Below are positions 26,901-34,793 of a DNA stretch of 64,000 nt, piece by piece. Position 1 is the stretch's first letter, and each line of letters begins with the position of its first letter. The translations under genes and the position numbers were made by a program. Origin of the DNA: Bacteroidales bacterium (GTDB taxonomy: Bacteria > Bacteroidota > Bacteroidia > Bacteroidales > P3); assembly GCA_016292015.1 (NCBI GenBank), contig JAEEZY010000015.1, positions 150,526 to 214,525 of the forward strand, read 5' to 3'. The notes beneath the pieces are model-generated. The model searched no databases, was not told the origin of the DNA, and saw nothing but the letters and a program-made list of their open reading frames with translations.

Positions 26901-29104
26901 TCGATGGTCACCTCCTGCGTGCTGGTGCAGCCATAACTGTTGCGGAAAGTGCAAGTGTAGGCGCCGGCGGTGCTCGTGGTCAGCGTCGGCGTCGTGGCTC
27001 CCGTTGACCAAGTGTAGCTGTTGGCTCCCGATGCCGTCAGCGTGGTGCTGTTGCCCGAACAGATGGCGGTGCGCCCGCTGATGGTGCCAACCGGACGCGG
27101 GTTGACGGTCAGGGTGTCTTTCTTGGTCACCGTGCAGCCGTTGTCGTCGGTCACCGTCACGGTGTATATGCCATCCTCGGTGGGATGGATGACGGCAGTG
27201 GTGTCCCCTGTGTTCCACGTGTAATAAAAGTTTTCGGAGTAATCGGATGCTCCAGAGGCTGTCAGTGTCGCTGTGTCACCTTCGCACATCTCGCTGGCAG
27301 AGGCTCCAATGGCAGCGGTGAGCGTGGTGCACGAGAGGGTATTGAAGGTTTTCTGGTCGCCGTAAAAGGTGTTTCCGTCCTTGGTAATAAAGGCGCGGTA
27401 GTAGTAGGTGCTGTTGGGGTTAAGATTTGTCAGGTCGTAAGCGAACGGAGTCGCAACATTGGTATAAACCGTGTCCCATGATGATGCACTACTCAACTTG
27501 TATTCAAACCCCTGCACGTCGGGCGTGTCATTAAATGAATAAGCACCATTCATTGTGGCGCTTCTAAAGGCAATGTTTGACGCGTCCTCTGTGACAATGT
27601 AAATCATATTGCCAAAGATAGGATAACCGTCGTTGACATTGGGGGTGACATCCATCACATAAACCTCGTCGCTGGCGTTGAGCAATACTGGCATCGACGT
27701 GGACTTCATTATAGTCTCCGTCTTGGATGTGCCGTTGCCCGAACCGTCGCAGGTCGAGAGGTAATAGCAGTTGGTGACGGTGCGGTTGCAGACGCCAAAC
27801 TTGCCATTCGCTGCAGACAAAGTGCCGGTATTGTAGCAGTTACTATTGGTGATGTTGGTGCCGTAACTGATACCTGCTGAATAAGCTTCTTTCACTTCAT
27901 AGGACGAAGGAGCACGGGAGGTATTGTAAGAGGTATTGTAATATGACTCTGCGTTTGCAGTGGCGGTGCTGTTTGCGCGATTGTAGCAGTCCGTGACCGA
28001 ACCTGCGACGTCCGCTTTGCCTACGATTCCACATGAATAGGCATAGGCGTATGTAGATGGAGCAGAATTAGCGTTTCTCACTACGGTATTGGCTGAGGCG
28101 GTGCTGGTTCCTCTGTTATAGCATAGTGATACATTGCAGGTGGATCCTGATTCACGATGCCCGATAATGCCGCCAGCAATGGCAAATGTCTTAAAAGTAT
28201 AATTAGTACCATTATAGCTCTTGTTGATGGTTGCATTGGCCGTGACGCTACCCGTATTGTAACATCTGGTCACCGTACAGTTGGCAGTCGTATATCCAAC
28301 GATTCCACCCGCTCTTGAATAACCATCTGTTACACTTTCCGCTGTGCTGGAAGTGATACCCGTCGTGTGCGTGACGTTACCGGTGTTGTAGCAGTCGGTG
28401 ATGGTGACCGAACCCGTAGCCTTACCGACAATGCCACCGCTGCCGGAGGCCTTCGCTTGGCCGCGGATATTCCCGGTATTTGAGCAGTTGGTGATGGTGC
28501 AGGTTTCAGAAACATGGCCGATTATTCCACCAGCAGCATAGGTGCCTGAGACACTACCCGTGTTGGAGCATCTGCTGATGTCGCAGGTTCCAGAAGCATA
28601 GCCGATTATTCCACCTTTAATACTAGCGCCTGTTGTGGCAGCAACTGCACTATGGCAATTGTCAACAGTGATTGTCCCGTATGAATACATAATTATTCCA
28701 GATGCGGCACTACCAGCAGTGGAGAGATTCTTTAAGGTTGAATTTTTTACATAACTGAAGAGTGCACTGCTGGAACTTATACGTGTTATACTATGGTTGT
28801 CACCGTCAAATATTCCTTGGAAACTGACGGATTGGCTTGTGCCTATGCCAAGCCACGAGATGGAGTTCAAATTAATGTCCGTGGTCAGCTTGAAATACTG
28901 GCCGCTGTAGGTGCTCACACCACCGTTGACCATCTCCTGAAGCCATGCGAGGTTGGCGGCACTTTCAATAAGATAAGGGTCGGCCTCAGTTCCGCTGCCG
29001 TGCGTCCATTCCGCAGCGCTACCATCCCAAGTGTCAGCCAATGACACCTGCGGAACCGCAAAAACAAACAGCACCGCAAGAAAATAATGTAATAAGTGTT
29101 TCAT
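23951..29104 (-). CDS. Giant repetitive surface protein with GLUG and Ig/PKD-like repeats and T9SS sorting domain
   Basis: 1717 residues from ATG 29104; a start at 29113 would add three residues before the signal peptide MKHLLHYFLAVLFVF. Residues about 25-500 form a beta-helix-like region with GLUG-type repeats (GGIIGYASGTCDISRCSNTG and relatives). An FN3-like unit follows near 540-590. Then come twelve Ig/PKD-like units of about 65-70 residues, most with an SGNTxxCxGxSTTLTATG start and a GCxNTASVTVTV end. Four carry an extra module ending GCDSxxxLTLTV. The last 75 residues are a type-A T9SS sorting domain (VYDVMGRVIKSS...KVVVR). It is probably an adhesin or matrix component on the cell surface. 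Confidence 0.9.
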   Translation of the reverse strand: MKHLLHYFLAVLFVFAVPQVSLADTWDGSAAEWTHGSGTEADPYLIESAANLAWLQEMVNGGVSTYSGQYFKLTTDINLNSISWLGIGTSQSVSFQGIFDGDNHSITRISSSSALFSYVKNSTLKNLSTAGSAASGIIMYSYGTITVDNCHSAVAATTGASIKGGIIGYASGTCDISRCSNTGSVSGTYAAGGIIGHVSETCTITNCSNTGNIRGQAKASGSGGIVGKATGSVTITDCYNTGNVTHTTGITSSTAESVTDGYSRAGGIVGYTTANCTVTRCYNTGSVTANATINKSYNGTNYTFKTFAIAGGIIGHRESGSTCNVSLCYNRGTSTASANTVVRNANSAPSTYAYAYSCGIVGKADVAGSVTDCYNRANSTATANAESYYNTSYNTSRAPSSYEVKEAYSAGISYGTNITNSNCYNTGTLSAANGKFGVCNRTVTNCYYLSTCDGSGNGTSKTETIMKSTSMPVLLNASDEVYVMDVTPNVNDGYPIFGNMIYIVTEDASNIAFRSATMNGAYSFNDTPDVQGFEYKLSSASSWDTVYTNVATPFAYDLTNLNPNSTYYYRAFITKDGNTFYGDQKTFNTLSCTTLTAAIGASASEMCEGDTATLTASGASDYSENFYYTWNTGDTTAVIHPTEDGIYTVTVTDDNGCTVTKKDTLTVNPRPVGTISGRTAICSGNSTTLTASGANSYTWSTGATTPTLTTSTAGAYTCTFRNSYGCTSTQEVTIDVFAAPTISGTTAICSGNSTTLTATGADSYTWSNGATTPSITVSEGGTYTVTGTTTDGCEGTAGVTVSVGTQPTISISGSSTFCQGGNTVLTATGGVSYEWADGTRDNTLVVTNAGNYTVTGTNADGCSNTASLQVTMKPSYTNLPVSAAICQGTTYNAMGSMYSTPGTYHVAGTTTAGCDSTIDLTLTVNTLPTPTISGNTAICQGNSTTLAALGGTTFLWNNGSSSQAISVSEAGVYSVTVTDANGCSNSTSATVSVSPLPTVTITGTTAICAGNNTTLTATGAETYLWSNGTSDATITVNNGGTYTVTGTSVNGCHNTAAATVTVNPTYNGMPVTQAICEGSNYNFFGTMLTEAGTYNHSGTTTAGCDSVVILTLTVNQLPTATISGNTTFCEGGSTTLTATGGATYTWSNGATTSATTVTNSGTYTVTVTDNNGCTNTATTTVNVNPLPNVVINGNTSLCQGSSSVLTATGADYYTWSTGASNPTVTVYNAGTYSVTGTSAAGCSKSASVTVTVNSVFNIPVAEAICQGSSYNFFGQSLTTGGSYTHTLQTPAGCDSVINLTLTVNQLPTATISGNTTFCEGGSTTLTATGGTTYTWSNGATTSATTVTNAGTYGVTVTDANGCTNTASATVTVNTLPVISITGNTLFCEGNSTMLTAQGGNSYTWSNGAMTPYITVTTTGNYTVTGVGANGCSNTASVSVTASPQPTIAIGGNTSFCQGGNTTLTATGADSYAWSNGTTTPNITVDAFGVYSVTGTTALGCTGTASVTVTVSPNPNITVSGDTELCPGESTTLTANGGTSYMWFDGSSDATYQTSTAGSYTVIGYNDAGCYTMVTVDVQQYDNAQTEETATATGSYLWNGENYTESGDYTYITTTEHGCDSTVTLHLTIEQGGGEHGIDDVEAADGVRIYTRGNRIVVEASNQQAVSRESIIVYDVMGRVIKSSDVSSEWLEVEIPVTSAGIYMVKVGERQSHKVVVR
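25061..25799 (-). repeat. Near-identical 567-bp-spaced direct repeat inside the adhesin gene
   Basis: About 170 bp around 25061-25229 recur at about 25628-25799 with only a handful of differences. The offset of 567 bp equals 189 codons, so it is in frame. It corresponds to two copies of the same Ig-like unit and its flanks. Confidence 0.8.
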
Positions 29105-29128
29105 TGTAAACATGTTTTATGATTAATT

Positions 29129-29467
29129 TCATTTTGTCTTAGGAAAATTGTTCCTACAATACTCAGATAACTCTTTAAATACATCATCTCTATCTCTTCC
29201 TGTCTTTTCGACAATTTTATCAATACAAGCTTGTGCAAGATCTTCAAAATAGTTGTCATTTTCATACAAGTCCTTACCTTGATATTTATTTCTAACCGAT
29301 TCTTGTATTGATTCAAATTCTCCAACAATGTGTTTTTCTTCGAAATAATTCTTCAATTTTTCTTCAATATAATCGTAATATGTAGAAGCCGTTTCATCCT
29401 TTCTTTTTTTATCACTTTCCGTAAACTGATCAATGAAGGTGTTCTGCAATGAGTTTTTATGATCCAT
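29129..29467 (-). CDS. Small hypothetical protein
   Basis: 112 residues, acidic and lysine-rich, mostly predicted helical (YYDYIEEKLKNYFEEKH, ACIDKIVEKTGRDRDDVFKEL). No signal peptide, no membrane segment and no known motif. It is AT-rich compared with its neighbours. It ends 25 bp before the adhesin start, on the same strand, and lies just downstream of a candidate ncRNA with its own terminator. Whether it is co-transcribed with the adhesin is unclear. Confidence 0.6.
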   Translation of the reverse strand: MDHKNSLQNTFIDQFTESDKKRKDETASTYYDYIEEKLKNYFEEKHIVGEFESIQESVRNKYQGKDLYENDNYFEDLAQACIDKIVEKTGRDRDDVFKELSEYCRNNFPKTK

Positions 29468-29516
29468 AATTTTACAATTTTGCAGCCACTATGAGTTCTC
29501 AGTTTGTGGCATACGT

Positions 29517-29552
29517 AAAAAAAGCATAGAACTCGCGTTGTTTAGTTCTACG
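29517..29552 (-). terminator. Terminator of the candidate ncRNA
   Basis: On the minus strand CGTAGAACT pairs with AGTTCTATG (9 bp, one G-U) around a 10-nt loop, followed by CTTTTTTT. Confidence 0.8.
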
Positions 29553-29760
29553 AATCGTGGGCATCGCCAAACGCCCTTCCAGAATAAAACTTACTTCAAA
29601 CCTTGTTCTATGCTTCTCTATGCATGGACACAAGGTCGATACATCAATAGAAGCTAAGTCATCGGTATAGTAGTCCTCTGGTTAAATTTTGGCGAATTTT
29701 ACGATTCGGACCAATACAAATGCTTTCATCGCATTTCTCGGCAAAAACTCTCGCCGATAT
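29517..29760 (-). ncRNA. Candidate structured non-coding RNA (unassigned)
   Basis: About 240 nt bounded by a -7 box (29767-29774, minus) and an intrinsic terminator (29517-29552). Between them are several local hairpins on the minus strand: CGGC/GCCG near 29740, AATGC/GCATT near 29720, CGAAT/ATTCG near 29700 and GGGC/GCCC near 29565. It has no CCA end or tag frame of a tmRNA. A 57-codon frame is open across its 3' half but lacks a good start. I cannot assign a family; 6S RNA or a Bacteroidales-specific RNA are options. Confidence 0.5.
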
Positions 29761-29766
29761 CGGATG

Positions 29767-29796
29767 CAAAGATACTAAAAATATGTTATATGCAAG
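29767..29796 (-). promoter_or_regulatory. Promoter of the candidate ncRNA
   Basis: Minus-strand TATCTTTG at 29767-29774 is an exact -7 box. A weaker CTTG sits 18 bp upstream in place of TTTG. Confidence 0.6.
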
Positions 29797-29805
29797 ATAT
29801 AGGAA

Positions 29806-29840
29806 GTAAGAAGTAAGAGGGTAGAAGTAAGAAGTAAGAT
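29806..29840. repeat. GAAGTAAG direct repeats
   Basis: GAAGTAAGAAGTAAG occurs twice, about 21 bp apart, between the ncRNA promoter and the LolA-like gene's terminator. No function is evident. Confidence 0.6.
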
Positions 29841-29960
29841 GGTTCATGGTTAATTGAAGTAAGGTGGATGTGCTGTCTGTAGTCAGTATGCTATTGTTGG
29901 CAACTCCATTCCCGTCCCCATTCTCCATCGCTCTGCCTCATCCTCACTCGGCTTGGCTCA

Positions 29961-30001
29961 TAAAAACAATATCCAGCACGTCGTCTTCGTGCTGGATATT
30001 G
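29961..30001 (-). terminator. Terminator of the LolA-like gene
   Basis: CAATATCCAGCACG and CGTGCTGGATATTG form a 14-bp stem with a 7-nt loop, followed on the minus strand by TTTTTA. Confidence 0.9.
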
Positions 30002-30026
30002 TCTTGCTCTGCTGTGAATCGGCTCC

Positions 30027-30686
30027 CTATTTCCCGAACTCTTTGTCTCTCTTCACCATCACTGCGTTGGGGTACTTCTTCGCATCTAGAACGAACACTC
30101 CGTCGCTCACACCGTACTTTATCTTCGTCGCGGTCATCGTGAACCCCATGATGCCGTCCTTCACCCCCATCTGGTAGAACGAATAGTCGCTCTTGTTCAC
30201 CACCATCGTCGTCTTCTTCGGCATCTCCTTGTCCTTGGGCTCTGTGAAGGTTATCTCATACCGCTCGTTCTTCTCCTTTATCTTCGCCTTCTTGTATTTC
30301 TTGTTCAGCTCGAAGTCGAGGTCGTATTCGCCCTTTTTCTTGCCGGACGGCTTGTATATGAATACCGAGTCCTTGTCGCCCTCCTCTATGGCGGCTCTAT
30401 ATACCCACACCTGGCTGCCGTCGTTGCCCGTCTCGGTACGTATGTCGCGCCCCAGCACCTTCATCCGCATCTTCGCCAGCGACTTCTCGCCTTTGGCATA
30501 CATCTTTATCGTTCCGTTGAACGACACCACCGCCTTCACGCTCAGGTTCATGTCCATCTCTATGCCCGTCGCATTGTTCATCTTCTCGGCACATTTGCCA
30601 AGAATGTCATCGACTTCGGCGGGAATCTGCGCCTGCACCGCAATACCGAATGCCAAAAATGCCAGAATAAGGATGTGCTTTTTCAT
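30027..30686 (-). CDS. LolA-like outer-membrane lipoprotein carrier/sorting protein
   Basis: 219 residues. Signal peptide about 1-19 (ending AVQAQ). The mature part has the alternating beta-strand pattern of LolA/LolB-fold proteins (MNLSVKAVVSFNGTIKMYAKGEKSL, DGSQVWVYRAAIEEGDKDSVFIYKP, KKTTMVVNKSDYSFYQM). LolA-fold proteins carry lipoproteins or lipids across the periplasm; that role is inferred here. It follows the GH25 gene by 9 bp and is the last gene of an operon of rng, GH25 lysozyme and this gene. Confidence 0.75.
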   Translation of the reverse strand: MKKHILILAFLAFGIAVQAQIPAEVDDILGKCAEKMNNATGIEMDMNLSVKAVVSFNGTIKMYAKGEKSLAKMRMKVLGRDIRTETGNDGSQVWVYRAAIEEGDKDSVFIYKPSGKKKGEYDLDFELNKKYKKAKIKEKNERYEITFTEPKDKEMPKKTTMVVNKSDYSFYQMGVKDGIMGFTMTATKIKYGVSDGVFVLDAKKYPNAVMVKRDKEFGK

Positions 30687-30695
30687 AATATTGTC

Positions 30696-31370
30696 TTATT
30701 TGTTGCTTTTCTTTGGTAGTTTGATTTCATTGATTCCGTGGTTCTTGTGGAACTTGTTGAGGTCAACATATCCGCTGATACCCTTGATTCGCCCTGTCTG
30801 CGAGTGTTGCCAGAGGGTGAACCGGGTGGAGGGATAGCGGACATAGTTGGCAATAAAGATATGGTAGTTCTTGTACTTCTTCCCGCTGAAATGGTCCCAA
30901 TACACCTTCTCGCTTGTGTATATCAGCGGCTTCTTGCCATACTCTTTCTCCATGAGCTCCAGCAGCTTGTCAACTCGCGCCATGTAGAGGTCTTTGTTGT
31001 AGCGCTCTTCTATGTCCAGCACCGGCACCAAATCCTGTTTCGACTTCTGCACCACCTTCTTGAAGTTGCCAAACTGCTGGTAGGCCGTGGTCTTCTTGCT
31101 GTATAGATGATAGCTGCCCACCAGTATCCCCGCCGCTCGCGCACTGTCTATGTTCCTTTTATACATCGGGTCCTGTATCGATGTCCCCTCGGTTGCCTTG
31201 ATGTAGGCAAACTTCACCTTCCCCGTCGCCTTTACCTTTCGCCAGTTGATGGTGCCTTGAAACTTCGACACATCTATGCCTTGACCCCATGCCGTCTCTC
31301 CGCCGACCACCGTCAGCAGCGTCGCCAGGACCAGCAGCGCAAGGCAAAATCTATTGTGCCTGCTCTCCAT
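30696..31370 (-). CDS. GH25 family lysozyme
   Basis: 224 residues. A signal peptide (about 1-30) precedes GIDVSKFQGTINW, the classic N-terminus of the GH25 barrel. KFAYIKATEG, GILVGSYHLY, the catalytic PVLDIEERY (DxE) and PLIYTS follow in the expected order, ending LWQHSQTG...GYVDLN. These enzymes cut the beta-1,4 link between N-acetylmuramic acid and N-acetylglucosamine. Export suggests a wall-remodelling or competitor-lysing role. It overlaps the 3' end of rng by 20 bp. Confidence 0.92.
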   Translation of the reverse strand: MESRHNRFCLALLVLATLLTVVGGETAWGQGIDVSKFQGTINWRKVKATGKVKFAYIKATEGTSIQDPMYKRNIDSARAAGILVGSYHLYSKKTTAYQQFGNFKKVVQKSKQDLVPVLDIEERYNKDLYMARVDKLLELMEKEYGKKPLIYTSEKVYWDHFSGKKYKNYHIFIANYVRYPSTRFTLWQHSQTGRIKGISGYVDLNKFHKNHGINEIKLPKKSNK

Positions 31371-32904
31371 CTTTCGTTCCGTTGATTGAGAAATCCAGCA
31401 GGCTCATGTGGCTGTCGGCCTTCACCGTTATCCAGCGTTTGTATTTCATCATCCATTTCAGCCGCTGCGACACCGGCCCTTTGGTCAGGTAGGCCTGCAC
31501 GTATGGGTGCGCCGAGATGGTTATGCGCTTCGAAATCTTCTGCCCTACATGGTACTTTATGTCTGCCTCTATCTCATCGACTACCACCAGGCTCGACTTT
31601 ATCTTGCCTGTGCCGTCACACAGCGGACATTTCTCCTGCACGTCCATCACCACCGCCGGACGGAGCCGTTGGCGTGTTATCTGCATCAGGCCGAACTTGC
31701 TGAGCGGCAGCACCGTGTGACGCGTCTTGTCCTTCTTCATCTCCTCACACATCACGTCGTAGAGCTTCTTGCGGTTCTCCGACTTCTGCATATCAACGAA
31801 ATCGACTATGATGATGCCGCCTATGTCGCGCAGGCGCAGCTGGCGCGCTATCTCCACAGCCGACTCTATGTTCACCTGCAGGGCTGTGTCCTCCTGTCCG
31901 TTGCCTGACTTTATGTGGTTGCCGCTGTTCACGTCTATCACATGCATCGCCTCGGTGTGCTCCACATACAGATACACTCCGGAACGTATGGTAACAATCT
32001 TTCCGAACGCCCTCCTTATATCCCTGGTGATGCCGAACTGGTCGAATATGGGGGTCTGCAGCTTATAGAACCGCACGATGGATTCCCTTCCTGGTGCTAT
32101 GCTTTTCACATAGCTGCGCACCTCTTCATACACCTCCTCGTTATCGACATACACCGTGTTGAAGTCGTCGCTCAGCACCTCGCGCAGCGCCGACGAGGCG
32201 GCACTCAGTTCCGACACCAGCTTCTGCGGTGCGGCTATATGCTTCAGCTTGTCGGTCATCCGCGACCATTTGCCCATCAGGTCTCGCATGTCGGCGTCGA
32301 GCTCCGCCACCGTCTTCCCCTCGGCATTGGTGCGCACTATCACGCCGAAGTTTTCGGGCTTGATGCTCTGCACCAGCCGTCTCAGGCGGCTGCGTTCCTC
32401 CTTCGACTTGATTTTCTGCGAAATGGATATGCCGTTCTCAAACGGTGTGATCACTATGAAATGGCCTGCCAACGAGAGGTTGCCTGTCAGTTTGGGCCCT
32501 TTGGTGGAGATGGGCTCCTTCGATACCTGCACCAGCAGGAACTGCCCTGGCGAGAGAAGGGCTCCTATGTTGCCGTCTTTTGCCAGGTTGGGTTCCAACT
32601 TGAACGGATTGAGGGTACGCATGCCTACATTGCCGTTCATCGCCTGACGCATGAACTTGCTGCATGAGTTGTAGTAGGGGCCAAGGTCGAGGTAGTGCAT
32701 AAATCCATCCTGCTCCTCGTCGCCCAGGTCAACAAAGGCTGCGTTGAGCCCTTGCATAATCTTCTTCACCCGCCCTATGAATATGTCTCCTACGGAGAAC
32801 TTGTTGCCGAATTTATCTGTATGCAACTCCACCAACTGCTTGTCCTCGGTCAATGCAATGTTCACCCCCGTTTCGTTGGCAGATATTATTAGTTCTTTGT
32901 TCAC
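31351..32904 (-). CDS. rng: Ribonuclease G (Rne/Rng family)
   Basis: 517 residues, the length of RNase G and without the long C-terminal scaffold of RNase E. It contains an S1 domain (GDIFIGRVKKIMQGLNAAFVDLG, about 38-60). The catalytic acidic residues lie in EAMHVIDVNSG and IIIVDFVDMQ, and the zinc-link cysteines in KCPLCDGTGK. It is an endonuclease for rRNA maturation and mRNA decay. It leads an operon with the GH25 lysozyme and the LolA-like protein. Confidence 0.95.
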   Translation of the reverse strand: MNKELIISANETGVNIALTEDKQLVELHTDKFGNKFSVGDIFIGRVKKIMQGLNAAFVDLGDEEQDGFMHYLDLGPYYNSCSKFMRQAMNGNVGMRTLNPFKLEPNLAKDGNIGALLSPGQFLLVQVSKEPISTKGPKLTGNLSLAGHFIVITPFENGISISQKIKSKEERSRLRRLVQSIKPENFGVIVRTNAEGKTVAELDADMRDLMGKWSRMTDKLKHIAAPQKLVSELSAASSALREVLSDDFNTVYVDNEEVYEEVRSYVKSIAPGRESIVRFYKLQTPIFDQFGITRDIRRAFGKIVTIRSGVYLYVEHTEAMHVIDVNSGNHIKSGNGQEDTALQVNIESAVEIARQLRLRDIGGIIIVDFVDMQKSENRKKLYDVMCEEMKKDKTRHTVLPLSKFGLMQITRQRLRPAVVMDVQEKCPLCDGTGKIKSSLVVVDEIEADIKYHVGQKISKRITISAHPYVQAYLTKGPVSQRLKWMMKYKRWITVKADSHMSLLDFSINGTKDGEQAQ

Positions 32905-33131
32905 TTATGTTGTCGTATGTTGAATCGTTATCTTATTGTATGTTGAGTCGTTGTACGCCAATACGTTCGCCATTGACTCGCACAAATCCACTTGTCTTTT
33001 CTCTAAATCCTTGTTCACGCACACAATCATCAAAAATAAAAACAAACTACACGCCTGCGTTAAACCGTCGAGGCCGTGTAATTTGTTTTATAAAGTTTGA
33101 TAGATCCGAAAGAGGGCTTCACCTACGAAGC

Positions 33132-33221
33132 TTATCTCTTCTTATGTCTATTCTTGCGCAGGCGTTTTTTACGCTTGTGCGTTGACATCTTGTGCCTTTT
33201 GTGTTTCTTTCCGTTTGGCAT
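33132..33221 (-). CDS. AURKAIP1/COX24-type small basic protein
   Basis: 29 residues starting MPNGKKHKRHKMSTHKRK and ending RHKKR; 19 of 29 are Lys, Arg or His. This matches the tiny AURKAIP1/COX24 domain proteins that Bacteroidota encode, related to mitochondrial ribosomal protein mS38. A ribosomal role is inferred from that relation. It is too short for most gene callers. It lies 31 bp downstream of HU on the same strand and may be read through from the HU promoter. Confidence 0.8.
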   Translation of the reverse strand: MPNGKKHKRHKMSTHKRKKRLRKNRHKKR

Positions 33222-33252
33222 GGTTGAACTTGTTTATATTGTTATTTTATAC

Positions 33253-33537
33253 TTATTTCTTGCTGTTCTTCACGTCGTTCATGAAGGTCTTGGCGGGCTT
33301 GAAGGCCGGGATATTGTGAGCCGGGATGAGGATGGTCTGGTTCTTGGAAATGTTGCGACCGGTCTTCTCAGCGCGTTTTTTCACGATGAAGCTGCCGAAG
33401 CCACGGAGATATACGTTCTCGCCCTCGGCCAGAGAGTCCTTCACCACGGTCATGAACTCTTCAACTGCTGCCTGAATGGCAACTTTCTCGATTCCAGTTT
33501 TCTGTGCAATGTCTGCTACGATTTCTGCTTTTGTCAT
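33253..33537 (-). CDS. HU-family DNA-binding protein
   Basis: 94 residues from ATG 33537 (MTKAEIVADIAQKTG). The frame is open up to 33594, but that part contains the promoter -7 box. It has the HU/IHF fold: helical dimer core, then GENVYLRGFGSFIVKKRAEKTGRN with the GFG turn and DNA-binding arm, and IPAFKPAKTF at the end. HU bends and compacts DNA. It is followed by the small AURKAIP1-type gene. Confidence 0.94.
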   Translation of the reverse strand: MTKAEIVADIAQKTGIEKVAIQAAVEEFMTVVKDSLAEGENVYLRGFGSFIVKKRAEKTGRNISKNQTILIPAHNIPAFKPAKTFMNDVKNSKK

Positions 33538-33591
33538 CTCTTTAAATATTTTTCTGTTTATAAAACTTATTTTTTCAGTCGAAACGAGTTG

Positions 33592-33599
33592 CAAAAGTA
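33592..33599 (-). promoter_or_regulatory. -7 box of the HU gene
   Basis: Minus-strand TACTTTTG followed by C, an exact TAnnTTTG match, 54 bp upstream of the ATG. It lies inside the longer open frame and so decides the start. Confidence 0.75.
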
Positions 33600-33722
33600 C
33601 TAATAAAAAATAAATTACAGAATATTTTTATACTTTTTCAGTGTTTATGTTGGTAAAGTAGTTGATTGTCAGTAATTTTTATAATAGGTAGTTTCTGGTT
33701 GTATATTGTCTTCCAGCGGTGT

Positions 33723-34583
33723 TTACTCTTTCTCTTCCCGCAAAAAAGTGACATAAAACAGGAAGCCGGCAACAATGGTGAAGATGACTATCCACCACCA
33801 GTCGAACGATGGCAGTTCGTCGGGCGAGAAACCTAATATTTCGCGATGATAAAGGAAATACATCACTACAATCAAGGCGTTGTTGAGGAAATGGGCACAG
33901 ATATTCACCACCACTGAGCGTCCGTAATAGAATAGGTATCCGAGCACAATGCCCATCAACACTCTCGGAACGAAGGCATACACCTCGCCATGCGCCAAGC
34001 TGAAGATGATGGCTGTCACCAGTATTGCTACATGGCCGTTCTTGAACCACTTATGGAATGTCTGCTGCACCACACAACGGAAGAACAGCTCTTCGCACAC
34101 TGCCGGCACAAGGGCTATTATAAGTATGTTGAGTATCAAGCCTGGCACACTCGCATCGGCCATGAAGGATTCGATTAATTGCTGGCTCCGCTCGGTGATT
34201 TGACGTAGTATTCCCTCGAGCGGTTCGGCGAAATGCCATCCGTCGTTCCACTTGGTTACCTCATCTATGGCCGGCACCAACAGCAGCATTATGGCCATGC
34301 CGGCAAGTGCCTGTAGCCAGCTACGCCCACGAAAGTCGGCCTTGAGATAACCTCGCTCGTCGCTTTCGTAGAAAAGGATAAAGAGCACCACTGGCACCAG
34401 GAATGTGAGCAGTTGGGTGGCACACTGCACCCAAAGGAGGGTGCGCGTTGCCGTGATGTCACCCCCGAACAGCGGGATAAGCAGTGTGAGGCATGAGGCT
34501 ACCAGAAGCATGCCGATGAACATGCCCAGGAACGCCATCAGTTTTGGAAAGGGTTTGGTGTTGGGAAAGATTGGTGTATGCAT
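33723..34583 (-). CDS. CPBP family intramembrane metalloprotease
   Basis: 286 residues with about seven hydrophobic segments. The three CPBP (Abi/CAAX-type) motifs are present: CEELFFR (EExxxR), IFSLAHG (FxxxH) and CAHFLNN (HxxxN/D). Family members cleave prenylated or other membrane substrates or act in self-immunity to bacteriocins; the substrate here is unknown. The gene stands between HU and tRNA-Arg on the same strand. Confidence 0.88.
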   Translation of the reverse strand: MHTPIFPNTKPFPKLMAFLGMFIGMLLVASCLTLLIPLFGGDITATRTLLWVQCATQLLTFLVPVVLFILFYESDERGYLKADFRGRSWLQALAGMAIMLLLVPAIDEVTKWNDGWHFAEPLEGILRQITERSQQLIESFMADASVPGLILNILIIALVPAVCEELFFRCVVQQTFHKWFKNGHVAILVTAIIFSLAHGEVYAFVPRVLMGIVLGYLFYYGRSVVVNICAHFLNNALIVVMYFLYHREILGFSPDELPSFDWWWIVIFTIVAGFLFYVTFLREEKE

Positions 34584-34612
34584 AATTAAGCGTTTTTTGA
34601 AATGTGACTATC

Positions 34613-34650
34613 AAAAAAGGGAGTTAAAAGCAGGTTTGCCTTCAACTCCC
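34613..34650 (-). terminator. Terminator after tRNA-Arg
   Basis: Minus-strand GGGAGTT and AACTCCC around an 18-nt loop, followed by TTTTTT. Confidence 0.78.
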
Positions 34651-34660
34651 GTCATCCATG

Positions 34661-34734
34661 TGACCCCGGCGGGATTCAAACCCACGACCTTCGGAACCGG
34701 AATCCGACGTTCTATTCAGCTGAACTACGGGGCC
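34661..34734 (-). tRNA. tRNA-Arg (CCG)
   Basis: Full cloverleaf on the minus strand. Acceptor GGCCCCG pairs with CGGGGTC (one G-U), discriminator A. The D arm is GTTC...GAAC. Anticodon stem TCGGA/TCCGA encloses TTCCGGT, giving CCG. T arm GTGGG TTTGAAT CCCGC. No CCA is encoded. Confidence 0.95.
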
Positions 34735-34793
34735 AATCGCTCGATTACAACAATAAGTAACTTACAATATCCCGTTTTATTGTGTACACATAT

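Noticed and set aside
24500..27100. Regularly spaced repeats that might suggest a CRISPR array
   Set aside because: Repeat units are about 200 bp, in frame, and encode Ig/PKD-like domains of one protein; no short identical repeats with unique spacers.
29517..29760. tmRNA
   Set aside because: No alanine-tRNA-like ends with a T-arm and no tag-peptide frame ending in Ala-Ala could be found.
29659..29928. 89-codon minus-strand open frame
   Set aside because: It crosses the candidate ncRNA's promoter and 5' half and has no protein features.
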